Shown here one piece after another: positions 1 to 5,910 of a stretch of DNA of 12,087 bases (positions are counted from its first letter, which is position 1; every line of letters starts with the position of its first letter). The position numbers and the translations under genes are program-made. Origin of the DNA: Amoeboradix gromovi. Taxonomy: Eukaryota > Sanchytriomycota > Sanchytriomycetes > Sanchytriales > Sanchytriaceae. The stretch is from the NCBI GenBank assembly GCA_018985225.1, contig JADGIF010000274.1:1-12087 (forward strand), written 5' to 3'. The notes under the pieces were generated by a model, which was not told the DNA's origin, did no database searches, and saw only the letters and a list, made by a program, of their open reading frames with translations.

Positions 1-383
1 TGCATAAAAGAAATTACGTCCACATAATTCAAAAAGTGTTATAGCCACAACCGACTAGATCCTCAAGTCACGCAATCGGCTTTAGCAGATGGTGAAAGGC
101 CCAAGCCGGAGTAAAAGACGTGGTAGCAAATCATTAAACCTATCTTACTGCTGACAGAGTATGGGATACCTGTCAGAATTGCTAGTCTTTTTAACTAGGT
201 TTTCAATTGATTAAATCTCTCTCCTCTGCTTTAAAATGGCTACAAGTAGGCGTTTGAATATAATGCAGCTAGAATTGTTTTTTTAATATTCAGCTAGTAG
301 CCTACACGTCTTTGCTTGTCATTCGAAAACTTTTAAGCTTCATAGTGATCAGCCTACAGTATTTCATAAAAGCAGCAAAGATT
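1..383. other. Upstream non-coding region with short hairpins
   Basis: No convincing coding frame precedes the helicase start. Three short perfect stems can be seen in the first 200 bases: CGGCTT (77-82) with AAGCCG (103-108), CTGACAG (151-157) with CTGTCAG (170-176), and CTAGT (182-186) with ACTAG (194-198). The stretch from about 60 to 180 is less AT-rich than the other gaps. I could not match it to tRNA, U6, SRP RNA or RNase P/MRP RNA core motifs. It may hold an unrecognised small RNA or simply the helicase promoter and 5' leader. The motif shared by four other genes in this window is not seen upstream of the helicase start. Confidence 0.4.
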
Positions 384-1871
384 ATGTTCAAGGAGAAAGG
401 AAAGAAACCAACGATGAGTTGGGAGAGTTTAGCGTTGCATCCCAAAATAGTTGACATGATTAAGCAACATCATGATGCACCATCATTGGTTCAGCAACAC
501 AGCATTCCACAGTTGTTGAGCAAAAAAGATGTACTTGTGGAGGCTTGCACGGGATCTGGCAAGACAAATTCTTTTATACTTCCGTGTTTACATTTTATGT
601 TAAATTCTAAAGACGATTTTGGCATAGTAATTATCTCACCTACTAGGGAACTGTCTAAGCAGACATTTGGAATATTAAAAATATATTGTGACAAATTATC
701 TCTAGAATGTGGATTAGTAACAAGTGGATGCGAACCGAGTTACCCCAAAACTAAAAGATATATTCTGGTTGCTACTCCAAAGAGGCTAATCAATGCTGTT
801 GTATCTAAAAAAGTCAATGTCAAAGTCGTACAAGTAGTGATATGTGATGAAGCGGATAGACTCGTTGATGGTACTTTTCACATCGGGTTTTCAAATTTAT
901 TAAGATTGTTTCCCAAACAGCGGTTAACAGGCCTTTATTCAGCTACGTTATGCAAAGATGACTTTTTTGTTCAGCAATTGGTTAGAAAAATGGGGATGAG
1001 AAATCCCTTTGTCGTTCGAATCAAGTCTTCTATGTCTTCAGAAAATTCCTCTTCTCCTTCCCAGCTCCAGTACAAATTGTGTTATGTGCAAAGTTTTGAG
1101 CGTATTTTAGCTCTGTTTGATATTTTATGCAAAGAAAGTAGTGATAGAATTGTTATTTTTGTGAATTCCTCTGACGGAGTCACTTACCTAACTAGGTTGT
1201 TTAAGCTCCTGTTGGAAATTGACCCAGACAACCCTTTAAAGAAGAGACAACTTCCAAAATATTTTACAAATTGGAAGGTTGCAGAGCTTTTAAAAAAATT
1301 TAATTTTATAGGAATCCATGGAAAAATGAAGTCTAGCAAGAGAGAGCAGGTTTACAACCAATTTATAAAAAAGACTGACAAGCGACAGGTTTTGATTAGC
1401 ACCGATCTTACAAGCCGTGGAATAGATTTTGATCAAGTTGATCTTGTGGTACAGTTGGATCCGCCGAGTGATCTTGCTAACATATTTCATCGTAGTGGAA
1501 GAACTGCCAGATATAACAGTCATGGGAAGAGTATTATCTGTCTGCATCCCACACAAAGCGCATTCGAATTCACCATGGAACAAAAGCAGTTAAAATGGGA
1601 GTTATTAAAATTAGAATTAACGCCTAGTATAAATTACCTTCAAAAGCTTAATGAATTTGACTGGAAGTTAAATAGCCTCGCAAAAGCAAGTGTAATTAGT
1701 TTATATGAAGCGTACAGAAATATGATCTACAAATATATATTCGACCTATCAAAACTGGATGTGTCTGAGTGGTGCATTGGTTGTGGATTGCTACAGCCCG
1801 TTTATTTAAAAGAAATCAAGAAAATAAACATTGAAGAATATAAAAAGACTATGCTTAAGTTAGTAAATTAA
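384..1871 (+). CDS. SPB4: DEAD-box RNA helicase, Spb4/DDX55 family
   Basis: This is an ATP-dependent RNA helicase that, by family, acts in the nucleolus on late 60S pre-ribosome maturation. All core motifs are visible from the ATG at 384 (495 aa): Q-motif Gln near 37, Walker A ACTGSGKT at 54-61, PTREL at 86-90, TPKRL (for TPGRL) near 131-135, DEAD at 155-158, SAT at 186-188, STDLTSRGID near 339-348 and HRSGRTAR near 369-376. The opening SWESL...LHP and the tail after the helicase core (SLAKASVISLYEAYRN, then YIFDLSKLDV and GCGLLQ) resemble the Spb4/DDX55 C-terminal domain, which separates it from other DEAD-box families. Yeast Spb4 is about 606 aa, so the basic C-terminal extension is short here. 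An upstream TTG could extend the frame, but 384 is the first in-frame ATG. A second ATG at 414 begins directly at MSWESL. No intron is needed. The family assignment is firmer than one-to-one orthology. Confidence 0.8.
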   Translation: MFKEKGKKPTMSWESLALHPKIVDMIKQHHDAPSLVQQHSIPQLLSKKDVLVEACTGSGKTNSFILPCLHFMLNSKDDFGIVIISPTRELSKQTFGILKIYCDKLSLECGLVTSGCEPSYPKTKRYILVATPKRLINAVVSKKVNVKVVQVVICDEADRLVDGTFHIGFSNLLRLFPKQRLTGLYSATLCKDDFFVQQLVRKMGMRNPFVVRIKSSMSSENSSSPSQLQYKLCYVQSFERILALFDILCKESSDRIVIFVNSSDGVTYLTRLFKLLLEIDPDNPLKKRQLPKYFTNWKVAELLKKFNFIGIHGKMKSSKREQVYNQFIKKTDKRQVLISTDLTSRGIDFDQVDLVVQLDPPSDLANIFHRSGRTARYNSHGKSIICLHPTQSAFEFTMEQKQLKWELLKLELTPSINYLQKLNEFDWKLNSLAKASVISLYEAYRNMIYKYIFDLSKLDVSEWCIGCGLLQPVYLKEIKKINIEEYKKTMLKLVN

Positions 1872-1926
1872 TTAATCCAAGCTTCTTTGTTTCCACTGCT
1901 TCAAGAAAGTAAAGATGTCATACATT

Positions 1927-2395
1927 TGGGACACCAAATATAAAAACTAGACTAACTCACTGAGGAAATGCTATCATTAATAAAAGATCTTCTATCATAC
2001 CAATTTTCTTTCATTTATTGTATTCCTCTTTTCAAAATAAAACTAGATATGAGGTCTTTGAGCATCTAAGCAAAAGGTGCATTTTCTTAGACGGTACTCT
2101 TTTCTAGAGTCATTTTGTAATGTTATACTAGTATCATTACTCTTATCTATTTCTTTGAAGTGTAATAGTGATATTTTATTTGAAATGAAGATTGGATGAA
2201 AGAGTAAGAGAATAGCTCTACAGAATATCTATTTTTGAAATTTCGATAAAAAAAGTTATTTATTTTCCTTTTATACTCGTCAACTCCGCAAGTAGCTGAA
2301 TGTCCACTCGCCTCTTGAATCCATAAAATTAATAAAGCTGAAATAATGTGCCAAGTTGTTACAGAAAGTTAGTCCAGTTTTATATTTGATGTCCC
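1927..2395. mobile_element. Inverted-repeat element copy A (MITE-like)
   Basis: The left end (1927-1958) begins TGGGACACCAAATATAAAAA and continues into CTAGACTAACTC. The right end (2368-2395) is its reverse complement with few mismatches, ending TATATTTGATGTCCC. A second copy lies at 9277-9715 in the same orientation. The two share both ends and internal blocks, such as the stretch from ACCAATT through TTCATT to AATAAAAC and then AAGCAAAA.GTGCATTTT, but differ by insertions and deletions. There is no ORF of any size inside, so this is a non-autonomous element about 469 bp long. A segment at 2207-2248 matches, inverted, the sequence at the very end of the window, which suggests nesting with a second element. 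A clean target-site duplication is not seen. Confidence 0.7.
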
Positions 2396-2400
2396 TTTTG

Positions 2401-2458
2401 TTTATTTTTGAAATTTCGATACAAATTGTCTAGTCTAGTATGTACAGAGCATGTCCCA
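2401..2458 (+). repeat. Right end of a second, related inverted-repeat element
   Basis: Immediately after copy A lies TTTATTTTTGAAATTTCGAT followed by ACAAATTGTCTAGTCTAGTA and ending in CAGAGCATGTCCCA. The whole stretch is repeated in inverted orientation at 12010-12067 with only a few mismatches. Its outer end follows the same plan as copy A: GGGACA, then 12 nt, then ACTAGACTA, so the two repeat families are related. A shrunken version of the same tail (AGAGCAAGTCCCA) follows copy B at 9731-9743. The tandem arrangement of the two right ends was therefore probably present before the copies separated. Confidence 0.65.
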
Positions 2459-2505
2459 ATAAATGAATATAATTCTGAACATGTCAATTCTAAATAAATA
2501 ATTAA

Positions 2506-2940
2506 CAGGTACAGCATAAAAATACATATGATCTGATATACTTGCCATCGTTCAATACTAGTCAAATGATAAGTACCTTGTCGAGCAAGGTCGCAAGAAA
2601 TATGGCTACAGTGCCCCGTTACACATTCAAGGAACGCTTGAAGTTCAAGTGTAAACAAAGAGGAAAAACGATGGTTGAATGTAATGAAGCGGTTACTAGT
2701 CAGACATGTACAAGATGTGGTACTATAAAGAAAACCAACTTAGAGACCTACACTTGTACAAAGTGTCATTTGGAGATAGATAGAGACCACATGGCAGCAA
2801 GGAACATATACATCAAGTATATGCATCCTTGTTCAATCCCGCCTCAGGGTAGTGAAAGCGTGAGCAATCATTGTAACGGAGAAACTAGCATTAGTTTCTC
2901 TGTGGAAATTCTCGATTTTCTCGGAAATCAGGACTTTTAA
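2506..2940 (+). pseudogene. Fanzor (eukaryotic TnpB relative) C-terminal fragment
   Basis: The open frame encodes the C-terminal third of a Fanzor-type RNA-guided nuclease, the eukaryotic relative of IS200/IS605 TnpB. Visible in order are the YDLIYLPSFNTSQM block, a basic stretch RYTFKERLKFKC, the NEAVTSQTCTRCG knuckle, the second knuckle YTCTKCH, and the RuvC-III block IDRDHMAARNI. All four zinc Cys and the last RuvC Asp are present. The N-terminal several hundred residues are missing; the frame begins after a stop, 47 bp past the repeat end at 2458. Related Fanzor1 proteins usually have Glu in the LPEF-like block where this copy has Ser, so a catalytic residue is probably lost. It is best read as a dead, truncated copy. 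A more decayed relative lies on the minus strand at 8711-9154. Confidence 0.75.
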
Positions 2941-2941
2941 C

Positions 2942-3063
2942 GAGAAGTTACTGAATCTAGAGCATAAAGTTTTTCCAAGTATAAGATTCAAAGATTATCT
3001 TCCAAAGTTGAACAAATTCTTTGATGACATCCCTGAAGTCTCTGATATTTTACGTGAAATGTA
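2942..3063 (+). other. Short open stretch, possible 3' end of a broken gene
   Basis: Directly after the Fanzor stop a different frame stays open for 40 codons and ends in TAA. It would encode a charged, protein-like tail (FKDYLPKLNKFFDDIPEVSD near its end). The similarity between the two Fanzor copies ends at 2940, so this stretch begins exactly at the repeat boundary. It could be the remaining 3' end of a gene interrupted by the mobile element, or chance. I do not recognise the protein and see no start codon or matching upstream half in the window. Confidence 0.2.
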
Positions 3064-3437
3064 AGATAATGAACATAATTATCAAACATAAGTTCTATAA
3101 AACTGGGCAGCAGTTATAATAAATGCTTTGATTTTTATTTATATCATATTTAATGCAAAGAAGAAATACACCAGAGCATTGCATTATTGGTGAGCTTCCA
3201 TAGAAAATGAGGACTCTGGTGTCCGCTCACAAATGTCACCAACTTTTTCAATGACACTTAAGCATCCAATATACACACCTCAACTGCAAAGGATTATTAA
3301 TGCAATAAATCAAATTTTCAGTTCATAGACGTCTGTTTAAAAATTGTGAAAGACCGATATCGCAAAGAGAATATGATAGAAAACTTATCTGGCATAAGTT
3401 GTTGGTGATAAAATATGGAGCTCGTCTTTAAAATTTT
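3064..3437. other. Non-coding gap upstream of DPH2-like gene
   Basis: I see no coding frame here. A perfect 9-bp inverted repeat, ACACCAGAG (3168-3176) with CTCTGGTGT (3214-3222), could form a hairpin with a 37-nt loop. I looked for missing Dph2 N-terminal exons in this gap and found none that I could recognise. Confidence 0.4.
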
Positions 3438-3467
3438 GTTAATCTAGTTTTTACAACGGGAGTCCCA
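3438..3467 (+). promoter_or_regulatory. Repeat-end or promoter-like motif before DPH2
   Basis: GTTAATCTAGTTTTTACAAC followed by GGGAGTCCCA is the reverse complement of the left end of element copy A at 24 of 30 positions. It ends 26 nt before the DPH2-like ATG at 3494. The same motif in the same orientation sits 26 nt before PEX16. It may be the end of a transposon remnant that now serves as promoter, or a TATA-like box (CTAGTTTTTA) with a start-site box (GTCCCA). Confidence 0.5.
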
Positions 3468-3493
3468 TCGTGTTTACTTGAAAGGATAAAACA

Positions 3494-4360
3494 ATGGATT
3501 GTGTACAAACTAAAAACAATGAAAAAATTTTGATTCTTCCGGATTGCTGCCCTAATACCAAGTATCTTTATTATAGACCGGGCGTATTAGAGATGCCTCT
3601 GAACTGCTCAACTCCTTGTAATAATATTGTATACAAGTTCAAGCCTCTAAAAGCTAATCATGAAAACGTAATTGTACACCCTATGTACGGACATCTTAAC
3701 ATTGAACACGACACCTATTATGGGCCTATTAATGACACCTTTCTTTATTACATTCAACTGCTCAAAGACGTAGCCGTTATTGAAGGAGATGAAAAAAGCG
3801 ATGTTCTTCATTTCCCTCATTTGTTTGATAAGCAGCGGTTTTTAAACAAGAGATATTCAAAAATAGATTCGTTTGATGGTTCCAACGTTTTAAACATACT
3901 TGTACTACATAATGCTTTTTTCCAACTAGCCTCACAACTACGCCAGATATTGAGGAGCATGGGATTTAAGACTTTCATAATATACATGACTGACGTTACC
4001 TTGGCTAAGTTGGGCAATATCAATGGTGATTACATCATTTTTGGATGTTTCAATAAAACACTGCACTTGTTGTACAGTGAAATTTCAAAATACTTAAATC
4101 TCTACACGGCTTGGGATATAGTCTACTGGCTTAATAAGGATTCAGAAATCAATTTTTGCAGCAAATATTATTTGAATCCGTTAGACATTCCAGTTGAATA
4201 TCTTCATGTAACTATAGAGCAAAAATCTCACTCTACTGAAATAATCAAAGCATCCTCACGTTATGGTAGCTATACAGGACTTCCTGTTACTAGTGGTAAA
4301 CCGATTTCTAAAATACAGCGTGGCAAAAGTGGAATCGCTAGCGACTATCATGAAATTTAA
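3494..4360 (+). CDS. DPH2: Dph2-like diphthamide biosynthesis subunit, short
   Basis: By family, Dph2 pairs with Dph1 to transfer the 3-amino-3-carboxypropyl group from S-adenosylmethionine to the target histidine of elongation factor 2, the first step of diphthamide synthesis. The evidence is the third domain: LNILVLHNAFFQLASQLRQI, then the TDVTLAKLGNINGDYIIFGC block with Cys185 where Dph1/Dph2 proteins keep a conserved Cys, and the terminal RGKSGIASDY, a typical Dph2 ending. The protein is only 288 aa, against roughly 490-530 in known Dph2, and the first domain is not recognisable. A Cys-Cys pair at 18-19 and VIVH near 59-62 could be weak echoes of it. A stop codon lies in frame at 3479-3481, so any extra N-terminus would need upstream exons. 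The stop is 17 bp from the PEX16 stop on the other strand; AATAAA at 4369-4374 may serve for polyadenylation. Assignment to Dph2 is moderate. Confidence 0.6.
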   Translation: MDCVQTKNNEKILILPDCCPNTKYLYYRPGVLEMPLNCSTPCNNIVYKFKPLKANHENVIVHPMYGHLNIEHDTYYGPINDTFLYYIQLLKDVAVIEGDEKSDVLHFPHLFDKQRFLNKRYSKIDSFDGSNVLNILVLHNAFFQLASQLRQILRSMGFKTFIIYMTDVTLAKLGNINGDYIIFGCFNKTLHLLYSEISKYLNLYTAWDIVYWLNKDSEINFCSKYYLNPLDIPVEYLHVTIEQKSHSTEIIKASSRYGSYTGLPVTSGKPISKIQRGKSGIASDYHEI

Positions 4361-4377
4361 GATTTACTAATAAATAC

Positions 4378-5440
4378 TTAGTTTATATTGACGTAGTAGA
4401 ACACGTTCTCCCATAATGGTTGATAATCATCAATTAGCGTTGCGACCATACCCACTAACGGTTTGCCTTTCCATGACGACTGAATCGTATCAACATATCC
4501 CTTGGTGTATTTTTGGTAGAATGGGGATCTGACCAAATAGAGCATCAGCAAGAAGAATCTTCTGTTTTTTTCATTCTTTACCAACGTTGAGGCATCCGGC
4601 AACTTGGTATTTCTGTAGTAACAGCCAAGATCTACAAAAAGAGAGGCAATCCAAGGGGCCCATGAATTCTTACCATATTTGCGTATTAAAAGAACTAAAT
4701 AAGAGTCGAATACCATATAAAAGTGGTCTGAAGTGCGATGCAATTTCCACTGCAAAGTTAAGGCCTTTCAAACTGGGTAGAATTGACTCAGGACCACTAA
4801 CTACATTTTTTAGTGCTTTAGATCTGATGTATTCATCAAAAATGTTGTCACCGACCAAAAAATCATTGTCATACTTGGAGTCCTGTTTAATGTATCTTGT
4901 CATAGATTGCAGAGTATTATATTCATGGTTGCTACGATCGCCTTTCCAAGTAATGACTGGTTGTTCTGCCATTATGTCCTGCGGATCTGCATCTCTCCCT
5001 GGTAAATAAGGGTAAATTAGCATTCGCTGGTTGTTAAATTTAAAAAGAATAAGCTTCAAAACAAACTTAACAGATTCCACCATGGTTATAAAGTGCCACT
5101 TTGCATTCTCCGAACTTTTGCGCTGCACAATCATTTCAAAGACGGTTTCCAAATACTCAATGCTTGTAAGCAAATGTGCTAGCACATCATATTTCTTGTT
5201 TGAACACGCATAATCCATATATTTAGAATGGAGAGACTTGTTCTTGAATTTATGAGCAACCTTGCCTATTATTTTGTCATGCTTAAGCGTTATGAATCTT
5301 AACAGCATGTAGAGCATCTCACTTACAATGTCTGCATCTTTAAATCTACCAGGTAGTATGTATGATAAAGCAGTTAGTATATTTTCAATACCCTCTATTC
5401 GCTGTGCGTTGGCAAGCAGAAATTCTTCATACCAAACCAT
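4378..5440 (-). CDS. PEX16: Peroxin Pex16, two exons with a 19-nt intron
   Basis: Pex16 is a peroxisomal/ER membrane protein that recruits Pex3 and inserts peroxisomal membrane proteins. Exon 1 runs 5440-4714 and exon 2 runs 4694-4378, giving 347 aa, close to the human 336. Family hallmarks in exon 1 are YEEFLLANAQR, PGRFKDADIVSE (near 30-41), the KGDRSNHEY stretch and HFRPLLY. In exon 2 they are RKYGKNSWAPW, LMLYLVRSPFYQKYT and the end DDYQPLWENVFYYVNIN. Read without splicing, exon 1 stops at 4670 and the C-terminal third lies in another frame. Removing 4695-4713 joins them as RPLLYVLLIRKYGKNSW, which fits the family with no gap. The ATG at 5440 is the first in frame, in CAATGG context, 26 nt from a shared promoter-like motif. 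A frameshift mutation or sequencing error is the alternative, but it would leave about six surplus residues. Absence of Pex16 from Saccharomyces argues against a Saccharomyces-like yeast. Confidence 0.85.
4695..4713 (-). other. Predicted 19-nt intron in PEX16
   Basis: On the minus strand this reads GTATTCGACTCTTATTTAG, with GT at the 5' end and a TTTAG 3' end. Removal restores one continuous frame and makes the codon GTT (Val) across the junction. The restored spacing between the RPLLY and GKNSW blocks equals that in human PEX16. Length 19 is not a multiple of three, so retention would shift the frame and truncate the protein. Confidence 0.7.
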
Positions 5441-5466
5441 TGAGATTTGATCCCTGTTTTAACGAC

Positions 5467-5626
5467 TGGAACAAATTTCATAAAAACTAGAGTAACTCTT
5501 AAAAACAATGGTCTGGTACTACTTGTGTGATATAGTTCTAGGGAACTTTTTGATGGGATTTTCTAGATCTCAAAATTCTTTTTTCATCCTCTATTACCCC
5601 ATTCTATTTTCATAGAACATGTCCCA
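5467..5626. promoter_or_regulatory. Shared divergent promoter with inverted-repeat ends
   Basis: The 178 bp between PEX16 and the zinc-ribbon gene is bounded by inverted copies of the repeat-end motif. The left copy (5467-5498, TGGAACAAATTTCATAAAAA then CTAGAGTAACTC) matches the end of element copy A at about 25 of 32 positions and lies 26 nt from the PEX16 ATG. The right copy (5601-5626, ending ATAGAACATGTCCCA) resembles the end at 2401-2458 and overlaps or just precedes the zinc-ribbon start. The interior shows no obvious similarity to copies A or B. It is either a 160-bp MITE used as a two-way promoter or a genuine pair of core promoters. Confidence 0.5.
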
Positions 5627-5897
5627 CATGTATCTGGCAAAACTAGCAATGGTTTCTCCCATACAGTTGTCATCATGGTATGCACAACAACTAGACACCT
5701 TTGAGGATTTAGAGTTGTTGTTCTGTAATAAGTGCTTTTGCAGAAGGATACATGAAAATACACGCCAAAATGGAAATTTTATCGACTTAAAATGCGAGCA
5801 ATGTGGGTGGAAGTTGCGTAAAAAGTTCATCAGATTGCAAAAAGCCAATAAGAATCATCAAAAAAACAAGTTGAGAGCATTCATGAACAAATTGTAA
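5619..5897 (+). CDS. Small zinc-ribbon protein, Rpr2/Rpp21/Snm1-like
   Basis: The 92-aa product has two CxxC knuckles (FCNKC near 35-39 and KCEQCGW near 59-65) and a basic C-terminus rich in Lys and Asn. The N-terminal part, YLAKLAMVSPIQLSSWYAQQ, followed by the first knuckle and a strand before the second, follows the layout of the Rpr2/Rpp21/Snm1 subunits of RNase P and RNase MRP, which bind zinc and RNA in tRNA and rRNA processing. This is suggestive, not proven; any small zinc-ribbon family could look similar. Three in-frame ATGs are possible: 5619, 5628 and 5649. The first lies inside the shared promoter-like motif. The last has the CAATGG context seen for PEX16 and DPH2 and lies 22 nt after the motif. 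The stop is 13 bp from the stop of the F-box gene. Confidence 0.6.
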   Translation: MSHMYLAKLAMVSPIQLSSWYAQQLDTFEDLELLFCNKCFCRRIHENTRQNGNFIDLKCEQCGWKLRKKFIRLQKANKNHQKNKLRAFMNKL

Positions 5898-5910
5898 TTT
5901 TATTAATTAC

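Noticed and set aside
91-180. RNase P or MRP RNA core motifs (GTGAAAGGCCC and GTCAGAATT)
   Set aside because: The resemblance to the conserved core is partial and the two segments are too close together for either RNA.
312-383. N-terminal extension of the helicase from a TTG
   Set aside because: The extension is hydrophobic and unlike the family, TTG is not a usual nuclear start, and the first ATG at 384 is followed directly by SWESL, the normal family start.
1927-2395. CRISPR-like or tandem repeat arrays
   Set aside because: Repeats are inverted pairs at element ends, with no regular spacing.
4587-5009. Plus-strand ORF of 140 codons inside PEX16
   Set aside because: It lies opposite to clear Pex16 coding sequence and has no recognisable domain.
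4378-5440. Programmed frameshift or simple indel in PEX16
   Set aside because: A one-base change in the overlap would leave about six extra residues between conserved blocks, whereas excision of 19 nt fits exactly. An assembly error cannot be excluded without reads.
5650-5664. 15-nt GT...AG segment in the zinc-ribbon gene as another micro-intron
   Set aside because: Its removal does not change the frame and nothing in the protein requires it; the segment reads acceptably as coding.
5594-5848. Minus-strand ORF with Cys and His opposite the zinc-ribbon gene
   Set aside because: It is a shadow of the zinc-ribbon gene; the plus strand shows the two paired CxxC knuckles and a sensible start.
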